Assembly (NCBI GenBank): GCA_013076295.1
Contig: RQOL01000772.1
Span: 1,054,001 to 1,118,000 of the forward strand
Length of the DNA stretch: 64,000 nt
Direction of reading: 5' to 3'
Origin: Sanderia malayensis
Taxonomy: Eukaryota; Cnidaria; Scyphozoa; Semaeostomeae; Pelagiidae
The position numbers and the translations under genes were made by a program. Positions 12,001 through 22,927 of this stretch are shown here, piece by piece. The notes under the pieces are model-generated. The model searched no databases. It was not told the origin of the DNA and was given only the letters and a program-made list of their open reading frames with translations. The stretch's first letter is position 1. Each line of letters opens with the position of its first letter.

Positions 12001-12644
12001 TCCAAGTATACTGTGTACTTCTTAATTAGTGCGAGACTTCTTCAAAAGTCCATGACGTTCTTTATTTGCACCAACCCCCTTTTCCAATGATTTTTGCTGC
12101 GCTACCCACGGTTATGCCATATGTACCAGGCACTTTATCAGGTTGAACAATTTCAACACTCACTGCCTTGTCGCTGCCTTTCTTGCTTGTTCTATCGAGA
12201 GCTTTTCACATCGGTATACTGCAAGATTCTGATAACATACACCATAACGACGCCAGTGTTGTTGTCCGTTGTTATATAAAGGGTGACAGCTCGAATGCTT
12301 TCTGAATACAGTCAGTGTTTCGGTATCAAGGAGTGTCTATAGCGAAGGTTTCTATCTAGGTATTGTTGGTATATTCGGTCCATGTTTTAGCACGATTTAG
12401 ATCGAGTTAACGAGCATGCGCACTACGCTTATCCTTAATTTTCTTGCAGACCCTCACTGCCCCATTGCAGGGATTTCTAAACAGCCTCGTTTACGGCTGG
12501 AGTCGCAAGTCATTTCGAGACGCCGTGGAGCGCGAATCCCGGCGAATATTGATCGCATCACATCCCGAGGACTATGGTGCTGCGTGGGAATCCCCCTCAT
12601 CTTCTCTGACCGCTTCCGGACAGCCCGAGGAAAGGACAGAATAA
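6020..12644 (+). CDS. TMEM116: Seven-transmembrane GPCR-like protein, TMEM116-like
   Basis: Predicted 374-aa multipass receptor-like membrane protein. Exons: 6020-6106, 6239-6282, 6444-6507, 6867-7013, 7757-7861, 8011-8072, 8502-8573, 8915-8951, 9115-9192, 9305-9350, 9910-10002, 10529-10623, 12450-12644 (stop TAA). Every intron is GT-AG and the total is a multiple of three. Membrane segments: about residues 30-59, 69-90, 102-135, 160-182, 207-240, 262-290 and 300-325. One Cys lies at the start of TM3 (YFCSTW) and two in the second extracellular loop (DFCQQC), as for the usual GPCR disulphide. TM7 carries LTAPLQGFLNSLVYGWSR, the PLQGF-N-x-x-VYG signature of cAMP-receptor-like 7TM families; there is no DRY motif after TM3. 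The many tiny exons and the TM7 signature point to TMEM116; GPR157 or another cAMP-receptor-like group is the alternative. Ligand and coupling unknown. Confidence 0.72.
7349..7450 (+). mobile_element. Diverged tRNA-derived SINE copy
   Basis: In an intron of the 7TM gene. It aligns by eye, at roughly two-thirds identity, to the minus-strand element at about 35470-35690: shared pieces are GTTA-GC-TT-GCGG-TTTGA-TCC at the tRNA-like head, then CATGAACTGCACGCTGTCAG and TTAGCTGTCC-TCC-GAGGTC-ATGA. Confidence 0.42.
9768..9870. mobile_element. Degraded copy of the 62747-62887 MITE
   Basis: Shares TATAAAAACCAGTAGATTAAG, GGCTGAGATTTC and CTATTGTATTTCAACAATAG with the element at 62747-62887, in the same order and similar spacing. 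Terminal repeats are eroded. Located in an intron of the 7TM gene. Confidence 0.5.
10351..10465. mobile_element. Short inverted-repeat element (115 bp)
   Basis: Left end TAATGCTTTGATTAAACGCCC and right end GGGCGTTTAATCGAAGCATTA are imperfect inverted repeats around a short G-rich core. In an intron of the 7TM gene. MITE-like; superfamily not assigned. Confidence 0.65.
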
Positions 12645-13352
12645 CATGCTTTGAAAATAGACATGTCTAAATGTCTTTAAACTTGCAAACGAGGCTTTGC
12701 ACACAATGAGATCTAATTCTATCGCGATTAGCTTATAATGTTTGGTTTTGAAATAGTGGACAGTTCAAAATGCTAACATGGTTTACCCTTTAGACGATGA
12801 ATGAACAATGTTTCCTGCAAATGATTTTAGTGGGGGTTATTTGATAATTTCGACGTGTTTTTCGTGTTTATGATTGAAGCTATGTTGATAAAATTTTGTT
12901 TGAATGTACATATTTATCAATTTCAGAATTTAATTTGCCTTTACTTTTAAAGTAATGATAACCATTGGTTTAACGATTTCCATTTTTAATTTTCGATTCA
13001 TTCTGTTCCCAAGAATAAAGCTTTCACAAAAGGCTTTGATGCTTTTGCAAGAAAAGTTTGTAAAATAAGGAGAATACAGGTAGACAAAGTATGAAAAATA
13101 TTATTAAAACTAAATAAACCAGTAACAATGCATCAATAATGCGTAACCGTAAGCCTAATGTTTACGAAGTGTAAGGATGTACAATTTACACCAGATAGTG
13201 ACGAATTAAATAATTTGTAAGATGATAACGTTATGTAGAGCTGTTGAAGCCAACTCTTAAAAGGGCGAACAGGGTAGAAAAATGTTTCCTTCCACTTCAC
13301 CACTTTGATATACGTGAAAAAGAGTAAAAATAATTAGTCATGTTGTATTCTG
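12645..13352. other. Convergent spacer, 3' UTR of the 7TM gene
   Basis: Between the plus-strand 7TM stop and the minus-strand phospholipase stop. An AATAAA at 13014-13019 is a plausible polyadenylation signal for the 7TM gene. Nothing else recognised. Confidence 0.5.
13014..13019 (+). terminator. Candidate polyadenylation signal of the 7TM gene
   Basis: AATAAA about 370 bp after the TAA stop, on the coding strand, before the convergent neighbour. Confidence 0.45.
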
Positions 13353-16300
13353 TTAAACATTGTCTTCAGCTACGAATTCAGCGACTGCTGCTTGAAGTGC
13401 GGCCGTGTACCCTTCTCTATGATATGCACTGAACATGGCTGGTGTGAAGAACTGATTTGCTGTCACGTGTTGTGGGAATTTACCACAGATTGGATCGGAG
13501 CACGACTGGCAACAAGACACGTGACAACACTCGCAGCAACCAACAGTCAATTGGTCAACCTCGTCTTCGGTAACCAATGGGGAGGTTCCCCAGCGATCTC
13601 TCTTCATCTCACCAAGATGGCAGCTCTTCAATTTCTCCCAAGCCAAATCCTCATCGATGTGAGCACAATCTTTGGGATGTCGGGGAGCAAGAAAAATTAT
13701 CTGGCCTTCGCCCACCCATTTCGTTTCGTAATTTGTCGATTTCGTCTTCTCATAATAATCCACTCTGAATCTATAAAACCTGGAATGCTTTCCATTGACT
13801 TTCTCGATGAATCTGTCACGAATATCTTCTTCGATGTCCCTTCCGTCCATACCTTTAAATGAGCAGTGAAGTTTTTCCCTGGCCATTTTCAGTGCCATTA
13901 ACAACGATTCAGCTACGTCATATTCAGTAGCATTGAAACCCCCGTCTGCTACAATGATCCTCCGCAGCCTACGCTTGAGAAGTGCCAGCATTCCAAGGTT
14001 TTCAACGTGTCCTCCGTCGCTGAGATAAAGGATGGCCGGGGGTACTTCACCAACGTTGTTTATTTGAAGAACTTCGCGCATGTATCGAACTTGGAAGATA
14101 TTTATGATGCACCACCTTGGGAGTGAATTGAATTGCAACATGTGATTATCACATGATGGAGAATACATGAGCTCAGATGGGAGTAATCAAATAAATAAAT
14201 AGTCAGCAAACAAACAAATAAATAAGCGAACATGGAAGTAAATAAAAAAGGTAAACAAGTAAGTTAAACAAATATACAGTAAGCAATAAAAACAAATTGG
14301 AAAGAGTAGGCAACTAAGAAAGAAAGAAGAAAAGAAAGAAAGGAGAAATTAAACCAAGTAAAAAGACAAGTAAAGAGAAAGATGATTAACTGTCTGCCAT
14401 ACCTTGTAAACCTTTCGAATTTGCTCTGTGCACTCTCACCAGTTGGAAGCAAGGAAAGGACGACAAACACGAACATGAAGGAAAGAAAAATTCCAAGAAA
14501 TACTTCATCTGCAATTCCAAAACGGCGGCGGTGAACTTCATAAATCGGTAATATGACAAGGGGAATTGTGACGACGAGTTGAATTATAAATGGAATCAAC
14601 TGAAAATATATGAAAAGACATCATTATCATCTACCATTTTGCATTATCATCTACCAATGTACAACTGCGTATGTAATGCTTGAATAACTTACTAGACTTC
14701 TGCAGTACCCTTTGAAATAGCGTTTGTCTGATATCCACGATTTTCCCATTGTTAGTCCCAGCAGGTTTTGCACACTTAGTAGAGACTGATTTGAGTAATG
14801 GCCCATGTGCTTGGAGACAACCGCCGCCGAGGTGGCCATAGCATCGGAAAGTTCAACGTCGTAAGGGCCGATGAAATTTTCAGTGAAATCATTGACTTCA
14901 TCATCATCAATTCGTTCAATGAGATGCGGAGTCAGCGTCAGGATTGTGAAAGATTCTTTATCAGCCATTCTCGTCGATTTATACTTCCAGTTATCAACGA
15001 GAACATTGCAAATGTAGGTCGGCTTTATTTCGGATAAATCACCGAGCGAAAGGGCATGTTTCGTGTCGTCGATTTCAACTGACAAAGGTTGTGTGCTACC
15101 GTCTATTTCTTCGTATAATGATTTCGATCTCTCCATCTTATGTGCTGGCCTGCTCAGTGGCAGAAAATCAGATATTGTTATGCCTTCGCAGCCTGTTACC
15201 CCCGCACTTTGACGTGTGTAGAAGGCCTTCTGTAGTTTAGACCTGAGCACAAAAAGCAATATATTGATAAGCAAAAGATATGACATACAATAATGTAGTG
15301 ATGGACTTAATTCGGTAAAAAGTCTTATTCCCCCCTCAAAGAGACACTTACCTCCAAAACGCGTGGATGGAGTTCTGCTGTATGAGCCACAGAATGGGGG
15401 TGATCAGAAATATGGCAACAGAGCTCCAGAAACAATCAAGAAACAGTTTCTTTTTGTATTGCACGCCCCAAAGGGGATTCTTAAACAATCTCCACTTGAT
15501 TACGAATGCGTAGAAATAGATGAGCAGGCACCATGCGCTAATTTCCCTAAGCGGGGGAATCCCCATCCACAGTAAAAAGCCAAAACAGAGAAGCAAGGCA
15601 TCTATCCATGTCGGCCTTGAAGATGCGAACATCTCTATGGCCCATGGCACAAAGGTAAAAGACAGAAGGATCAGGGCGAAGATCGCAAAGATGCGAAATA
15701 AATCCTTTATTCTGGACCCGGTTAATTTGTAACAGCCATAAAAGAAGATCATAATTAGGCCAAGGGAGCCAAAGAGAATGGGGGTAGCCTGGTCGCCTTT
15801 CATCCAAAACGGGAAACAATTGCTGTCGGGGTGGATCTTCCCAGGGAATTTCTTCCTCGTTTCGTTCGAATTTACGAACACTGTCTCGTTGAAACCGGCG
15901 TCCCAACGGCAAATAAAACTGTTGCGAAGAATATCACCGAATACCGAATCGATCACATACGTCACTGGAAACGCTATTGGTACCCAGAGTAGCACCGGAA
16001 TAACGATGCCAATGCATATGATCATCATTATTATGGAAAAAACATCAAAAATCCCGCGTATCGGGTTGTTCCACGAGCACAGAGTATTGGCGTTACGGCG
16101 CATTTGATTGAAGAATTGTTCGTGCCATTTCGGGTGGTCCTTTCCGCCATGGCGGTATTTCCAATCCAAATACGCCGAACCGGTATATCCGCCACCGGAC
16201 ACGGTGCTTATGAAATCCACCGGTACGCATCTGTGCAAAAGGCGTCTCAATACGCCGGACGAAAAGGCTGCGGATCGAATTCCACCGCCGGAAAATGCGA

Positions 16301-16373
16301 CGCCAACGCTGGATTCGATTTTCTTCATCTCGTCATCTGCGCCAGTGTTGATTGACAATCCCGGAGAAGCCAT
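13353..16373 (-). CDS. Bacterial-type patatin-like phospholipase, copy A
   Basis: Predicted 843-aa membrane-embedded lipid acyl hydrolase. Coding exons (minus): 15352-16373, 14693-15242, 14403-14599, 13353-14115, phases 2/0/2, all GT-AG. Residues 29-33 form the oxyanion glycine loop GGGIR after VAFS; the presumed nucleophile is Ser59 in STVSGGGYTGS; the presumed acid is Asp623 in YLSDGGHVENLG, followed by LLKRRLRRIIVADGG. Between them lie about five to six hydrophobic segments (roughly residues 105-340), then HAFWRSKLQKAFYTR, and a further hydrophobic stretch at about 525-570. HAF-R--L-KAF, SDAMATSAAVVSKHMG, the SDGGH-ENLG block and the C-terminal GKFPQHVTANQFF...FSAYHREGY all match, from memory, bacterial patatin-like phospholipases, which read HRFYRDRLSRAF, SGAAVSPNMG, SDGGHFENLG and FP-T-NQFF. 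A cysteine cluster GCCECCHVSCCQSC near the end is extra. First of three tandem copies; substrate unknown. Confidence 0.88.
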
Positions 16374-16864
16374 TATGTTCTGCTTTGAGGTCTATTAAAC
16401 AAATTAACATGCAAAATGAGATTCATTTAATCTTTTGTGTACTGACAGCCCATTCACTCGGTTGATTTTCGTTTGTTATCGTGACGAGTTTGTTGTTGAC
16501 CACAATAAAACAAAGTGCTTGATTACATCCGTTTGTTTACAATGAAAAAGTGCGGGTGTGGTGCATCCGCATCAGCAGGCCTAGCTGCCAAGATCATTAT
16601 TATTTTATGAATTCACAAAGGTATTTGGTGGTAGAAAGCCAAGAAATACTTGATTAATTCAGGAGTTCATCCGATGCATATTTTCCATGTCTCAGATTTC
16701 GGCTTTGGTGATTTGATTGATATGCCAGTTAGAGTTAGGCACTTTGATGAAGCAAGCTACCTGGTATTTATCAGTTGGTATTCTTGAAAAGTTTCTCATT
16801 CATAATGAGTTAGCTTCGGCATTTGCATGTGCGAAAAATATAAATACATGTACCATCTACTTAC

Positions 16865-16960
16865 AAAATTCAATTCCCAAAATGATGAGTAATCTTTAAT
16901 GTATCTCACTGCATTTGATCTTGCCTTGCCAGTCTTCGCAAATCTTAAATTTTGTCCGTC
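16865..16960 (-). other. Candidate 5' untranslated exon of copy A
   Basis: On the minus strand a segment ending ...GGGAATTGAATTTT is followed by the donor GTAAGTAGATGG. The matching acceptor (TAG, 16392-16394) lies just upstream of the copy A start codon. The same arrangement and related sequence (TCAAAT-CA-TGA-A-ACATTAAAG) occur upstream of copy B. The exon's outer boundary is only estimated. Confidence 0.55.
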
Positions 16961-17658
16961 GGTCAGGAATCTCACACTACTTCCTCCAGTCTTCTCTCTT
17001 CTTTGTCTGGTGGGGTGGGCGTGTGTGTACAAAAGCAATAAGTCAACCGACCGTGAGGGGAGAGGGAGATAAAATGCCTGCAAGATACGAAGCCAACAAC
17101 TTGAAGCCCGGCAATTAACTTTCCAATGCTGCAAATTATTGACGTCAAACATCAAGACATTGAAGCCATGTAGTGGTGGTCAATGGGTTTGGAAAGACAA
17201 AAAATGGCTGGGTTGCGCCTTGCCTTTATCCAGAAACAACAGAAAAAATAAGCTCGCCATTGTTTCGCGCAAAGAGCTGATGTTTTTGAGAAGTGCAAAC
17301 GCATGGATATCATCATTGTGAAATGATTTGAATGCAAAAAAGACTTATTTTCAATAAATCAACTCAGATCTTCTTGTAACTATACGGTTGGGAAGATTAG
17401 CTGTTTTGTACCATCATGGAAATGTAATAAAACTACTATGTGAGAATCAGCGTTCAATCGAGGTAGAGAGTAACCCTGGCAACGGCATGCTATTGTCTTT
17501 TGGTACTCACATTCCACCGATGTGCCTTATATATTTACGTAGCAATTAGGAAATGTCTTGAAAATATATTAATATAATAATTATATAATTATAATATATA
17601 TAATAATAATATAACTAGATAAAATTAAAAAAGAAATAACTAGTCATGTTGTATTCTG
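16961..17658. other. Spacer between copies A and B
   Basis: No gene recognised. Presumed promoter of copy A at the left side. AT-rich stretch with TATA/TAATAA runs at about 17563-17612. The segment near 17540-17570 resembles the matching position downstream of copy C (AGCAATTAGGAA-TGTCTT), so this 3' flank belongs to the duplicated unit. Confidence 0.5.
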
Positions 17659-20600
17659 TTAAACATTGTCTTCAGCTACGAATTCGGCGACAGCTGCTTG
17701 AAATGCGGCCATGTACCCTTCCCTATGATATGCACTGAACATGGCTGGTGTGAAGAACTGATTTGCTGTCACGTGTTGTGGGAATTTGCCACAGATTGGA
17801 TCAGAGCACGACTGGCAACAAGACACGTGACAACACTCGCAGCAACCAACGGTCAATTGGTCAACCTCGTCTTCAGTAACCAATGGAGAGGTTCCCCAGC
17901 GATCTCTTTTCATCTCACCAAGATGGCAGCCCTTCAACTTCCCCCAAGCCAAATCCTCATCGATGTGTACACAATCTTTGGGATGTCGAGGAACAAGAAG
18001 GATTATCTGGCCTTCGCCCACCCATTTCGTTTCGTAATTTGTCGATTTCGTCTTCTCGTAATAATCCACTCTGAATCTATAAAACCTGGAATACTTTCCA
18101 TTGACTTTCTCGATGAATCTGTCACGAATATCTTCTTCGATGTCCCTTCCGTCCATACCTTTAAATGAGCAGTGAAGTTTTTCCCTGGCCATTTTCAGTG
18201 CAATTAACAACGATTCAGCTACGTCATATTCAGTGGCCATGAAGCCCCCGTCTGCCACAATGATCCTCCGCAGTCTGCGCTTGAGAAGTGCCAGCAATCC
18301 AAGGTTTTCAACGTGTCCTCCGTCGCTGAGGTAAAGGACCGCCGGGGGTACGTCACCAATGTTGTTTATTCGAAGAACCTCACGCATGTATCGGACTTGG
18401 AAGATATTTATGATGCACCACCTTGGGAGTGAATTGAATTGCAATATGTGAATTTGCATGGTGAAGAAGTTAAAACAATTTGCATAATACAATCACGTTC
18501 AGATCGAAAGACGACGGAAGAAAAGAAACTTATAAAAAAGTAGAAATCAAGTAAATAACGGACTGTTAAGGAGAACAGCGACTAGAGGAAATTTGGAGAC
18601 TTGTCAATGTCACACCTTGTGAACCTTTCGAATTTGCTCTGAGCATTCTCACCAGTTGGAAGCAAGGAAAGACTTGCGATGATAAAAAGAAAGATAAGAA
18701 AGATTCCAAGAAATACTTCATCTGCGATTCCAAAATGGCGGCTGTTTACTTCATAAAACGGTAAGATGAACAGAGGAATTGCGACGACAAGTTGAATTAT
18801 AACCGGAATCAACTGCAAATATATGAAAATATATCATTATCGTTGTTTACAATGTTGCGACCCATGTATAACTGCGTATGCATTTATGTTTAAATTACTT
18901 ACTAGAGTTTTCCAGTACCCTTTGAAATAGTGTTTGTCTGATATCCAGGACTTTCCCATTGTCAGTCCCAACAGGTTTTGCACACTTAGTAGAGACTGAT
19001 TTGCGTAATGGCCCATGTGTTTGGAGACGGCAGCCGCTGAGGTGGCCATAGCATCGGAAAGTTCAATGTCGTAAGGGCCGATGGATTTCTCGGTGAAGTC
19101 GCTCACATCATCGTCGTCGATTCGTTCAATGAGATGCGGAGTCAGCGTCAGGATTGTGAAAGATTCCTTTTTTTTATTGTCCGTCGATTTGTACTTCCAG
19201 TTATCAACAAGAACATTGCAAATGTAGGTCGGTTTTATGTTGGATAAATCACCGAGCGAAAGGGCGTGTTTCGTATCGTCGATTTCAACTGACGAAGGTT
19301 GCTTGCTACCGTTGACTTTTTCGTATGAAGATGATTTCGATCTCTCCATCCTATTTGGTGGCCTGCTCAGTGGCAGAAAATCAGATATTGTTATGCCTCC
19401 GCAGCCCGTTACACCTGCACTTTGACGTGTGTAGAAGGCCTTCTGCAGTTTTAATCTATAAACAGAAAGAAAGCGATAAATTTACAAGCATGTATATGAT
19501 GCATAACAATACAACCATGGAATGAATTCAGTAAAAGCTCTGTTCAGCCCCTTTTCAAACACCTCCATTAATTACCAAGTGTCTCTCTCTTCGAAACTTT
19601 TGGCGGCTTGCTCATGCTGAACTTAAATTAGCTAGGCTTAATAAAGAACAGTACAATAACAATCTTACACTTACCTCCAAAATGCGTGAATGGTATTCTG
19701 CTGTATGAGCCAGAGAAAGGGGGAAATCTGCAACATGGCAACAGAGCCAAGAAAACTATAAAGAAACAGTTTCTTTTCGTAGTGCACGCCCAGAGTGGGA
19801 TTCTTAAACAATTTCCACTTGATTACGAACGCGTAGAAATAGATCAGTAGACACCATGTTGCAGTTTTTCTAAGCGGGGGAATCCCCATCCACAACAGAA
19901 CACCAAGACAGAGGAGTACAGTATCCAACCACATGGGTTTGGATGATGCGAACATCTCTATGGACCATGGCACAAGGGTGAAACACAACAGGATCATGGC
20001 CAAAATCGCAAGGATGCGAAATAAATGCTTGATTCTGGACCTGATTAATTTATATAGCCCATACGATAAGATTATGATTAGGCCAAGGGAGCCAAAAAGA
20101 ATGGCTGCTGACTGGTTACTCTTCATCCAATACGTGTAGCAATTTTGGCCGCCATGAATCTGTTCATCGAAGTTCTCTCTCATCACGTTTGCAAATTCCG
20201 TCTCATTGAAACCGGCGTCCCAACGGCAAAGAAGACTATCGCGGAGAATATCACCGAACACAGAATCTATCACATACGCCACAGGAAACGCAATTGGTAT
20301 CCATATTAATAACGGAAGAGCGACGCAAATGCATATGACCATCATTACTATAAGAAACACATCAAAAATCCCGCGTATTGGGTTGTTCCATGAGCACAGA
20401 TAATTGGCGTTACGGCGCATTTGGTCGAAGAATTCTTCGTGCCATTTCGGGTCGTCCTTTCCGCCATGGCGGTATTTCCAATCCAAATACCCCGAACCGG
20501 TGAATCCGCCACCGGATACGGTGCTTATGAAATCCACCGGTACGCATCTGTGCAAAAGGCGTCTCAATACGCCGGACGAAAAGGCTGCGGATCGAATTCC

Positions 20601-20690
20601 ACCGCCGGAAAATGCGACGCCAACGCTGGATTCGATTTTCTTCATCTCGTCATCTGCACTAATGTTGATTGAATATTCAGAAGGGGCCAT
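17659..20690 (-). CDS. Bacterial-type patatin-like phospholipase, copy B
   Basis: Predicted 842 aa, same architecture as copy A. Exons (minus): 19675-20690, 18903-19455, 18616-18812, 17659-18421; exon 3 (197 nt) and exon 4 (763 nt) have exactly the lengths of the other copies. The start is the ATG of MAPSEYSINISADDEMKK, which aligns with the copy A start; an upstream in-frame ATG lies before the predicted acceptor at 20716-20718 and is not used. Active-site motifs are intact: SGGGIRS, STVSGGGFTGS and YLSDGGHVENLG. Exon 4 is nearly identical to copy A over its whole length, whereas the first luminal loop (NVMRENFDEQIHGGQ region) and the membrane segments have diverged. The lost sequence similarity is therefore uneven along the gene. 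Confidence 0.88.
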
Positions 20691-20715
20691 TATGCAACAC
20701 ACTATGCTGTGAACT

Positions 20716-22927
20716 CTAGCAAACAAATTACGTTAAATTAAAACTATATAAATTAAGAATTCTGGGTGCTAGGAAACTATACAAAATTATGACCACAGTT
20801 GGTCCTCTCTGAAACTGATTTAATTTTGAAAATATACAAAATCCAGAGTTCATATTTTTTCATTGAAAATTTTGGCTTGGTCTCTTGAAGCTTGTAAAAC
20901 TTAAATGACTGTTTTGTTCACATGATGCTCATGTTAGGGCTTTGTTCATCGTTTTCTTCACGTGATACTTTTGAGAAAACGATAAAATAAATCCTACGAA
21001 ACTCTTACGAAACTAGAGTTCTGGAATTGTTTGATGCCTTAAGAAACTGGATCACTCACCGTCGAGGTTGGCTTTTTGTAATAAAAATAGATTTTTATAT
21101 GTTGGCTCATCATTTTTATGTATTTACAGGGGATTTCAATTCATTATTTCGGTGATTTTTTTTCACCAGGAAATGATTGATTCATTGATTGCTTCCGTTA
21201 CTTTTTTTGATGCGGACTATGTGCCTTCCGAGAATTTCAACTTCAGCATCAGCAGGCCAGGCCATCTATAGGCTATTTATTCACTCTATCCAATTCATGT
21301 ATTTGAAAATATTTGAAAATAAAAAGGCTAAAGTGCTTAATAGATTCAGGAGTTGATTTAAGACTAATTTTCCAATGGCTAAATTTTAAAAAAGCCAAAA
21401 GGCAAGGCAAAAGCCATGCGTTTGGTTTGCTTTCTCGTGAGATTCCAGTAGAAAACTTTCGACTGTGTTGGGATAATTATCATGACACCATAGAGTTTTT
21501 AGAGCCCAAAATGTGCACTTAAAAGTAAGAACTGAGGGATTTCAGGGACTACAATTTAACCAATACACATCAAAATATGAAAACCTTGGAACAAAAGGCC
21601 TTGATATATATAAAAGCGTGTTTACCATTTGTATATAAAAATATAAAAATGTGTCATCTACTTACCAATTTCGATTCCAAAATTGTTTAGCAAACTTTAA
21701 TGTGTTTCAATGGATTTGATCCTGCCAGTTTTCGTGTAATTCATAAACTGTTCAATGGTGATGTGATGGATGCGTGTTTTAAACAATGCCAAGCTTATAC
21801 TCACTCACACGCAGGGAAATTCCCAAACAGTGGTTGAAATTTGAGCTGTGTAGAGAAAAGATTCGGGGAAATACTCAGCTCCGGGTAGGTCTTTGTTTTC
21901 AGAAGTCGCCATTTTTTGCTTCGGTTTTGGTTTCGAAACTGCAGCAAGGTATCAATTTCAAGATTGTATGAAGAAATAAGCTATTTTTATCTTATTGCAT
22001 GACTTTTTCGATGGCTTTGCGGTACTTGTTGAGGGAAATGCGAAAGTGAAAGAAAATTTAAGGGAAATTGAAGGAAACAGCTGTGGGGAAAGGCAACGAA
22101 AAGTGTATTTGCTGAAAAGATAACAAACGCTGTGTGGGAGCAACTATCCGCTGTGGAGGAGAGGGTAATTCCCATCACTCCAATTTGTATCATGCTTGCA
22201 CGAGGTTCGGGGTTTTTTACATAGACATCCTTTCTAAAGAAATAACAGGCTGAAATGTTCCCAAAAAATAAGAACAACACATGAAACAAAGGAGGCTGAT
22301 ATTCAGTAAAGCTTAAGAAATGAAAAATTAATTATGAAATATAATTAACTATGGAAAATAATTTTTTTCCAATTGATACAAGAAATCTTCAAACACAGGC
22401 TTTTTTATAAGAATCTTGGATCAACACTAAAAGGTTCTTCTCGCGAAATCTCAAAATCGTTACAAAGATCTCGTGGAAATTACAAAATTACAATATTTTC
22501 CAAACAAAAATTTATTTTAAAATTCCAAACAAATTTCTTCATACTTGCTGAGATGAGACCATGCCATACACAAACTTAACCCAACGAAATTGTTCAAGAA
22601 TGAAAACTGTACAGTTCGCTACAAGTTGCAAGGATATTTAAGCCAGGTATCAAAATTATTAATGTGTTGCAAATAGCTACAATATCAGGTTCCAAGAGTT
22701 TTATCAATGGACAGCATCTATAAAACCTAATGTTAAATATAGTTTGCTCTAGAGGAGTTCCACTGATTTAAAGACAAAATTAATTTTGAAGCTGGAGCTG
22801 GTTGGTTATGCTATTATCTAGAGGTATGTTCCTATATATCTAAGTAGCAATTAGGAAGTGTCTTAAAAATATAATGAAATAAGCACGATAGAAATAAAAA
22901 AGAAATAGTTAGTCATGTTGTATTCTG
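20716..22927. other. Spacer between copies B and C
   Basis: Contains the candidate 5' exon of copy B (21666-21760) and blocks related to the 16.5-17.1 kb spacer (CATCAGCAGGCC, GATTCAGGAGTT, CATCTACTTAC). No protein-coding gene recognised; open frames here are short and unrelated to known families. Confidence 0.5.
21666..21760 (-). other. Candidate 5' untranslated exon of copy B
   Basis: Minus-strand segment ending TTTTGGAATCGAAATTG with the donor GTAAGTAGATGA, homologous to the candidate exon upstream of copy A; acceptor TAG at 20716-20718 before the copy B ATG. The intron would be about 950 nt. Outer boundary is estimated. Confidence 0.55.
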
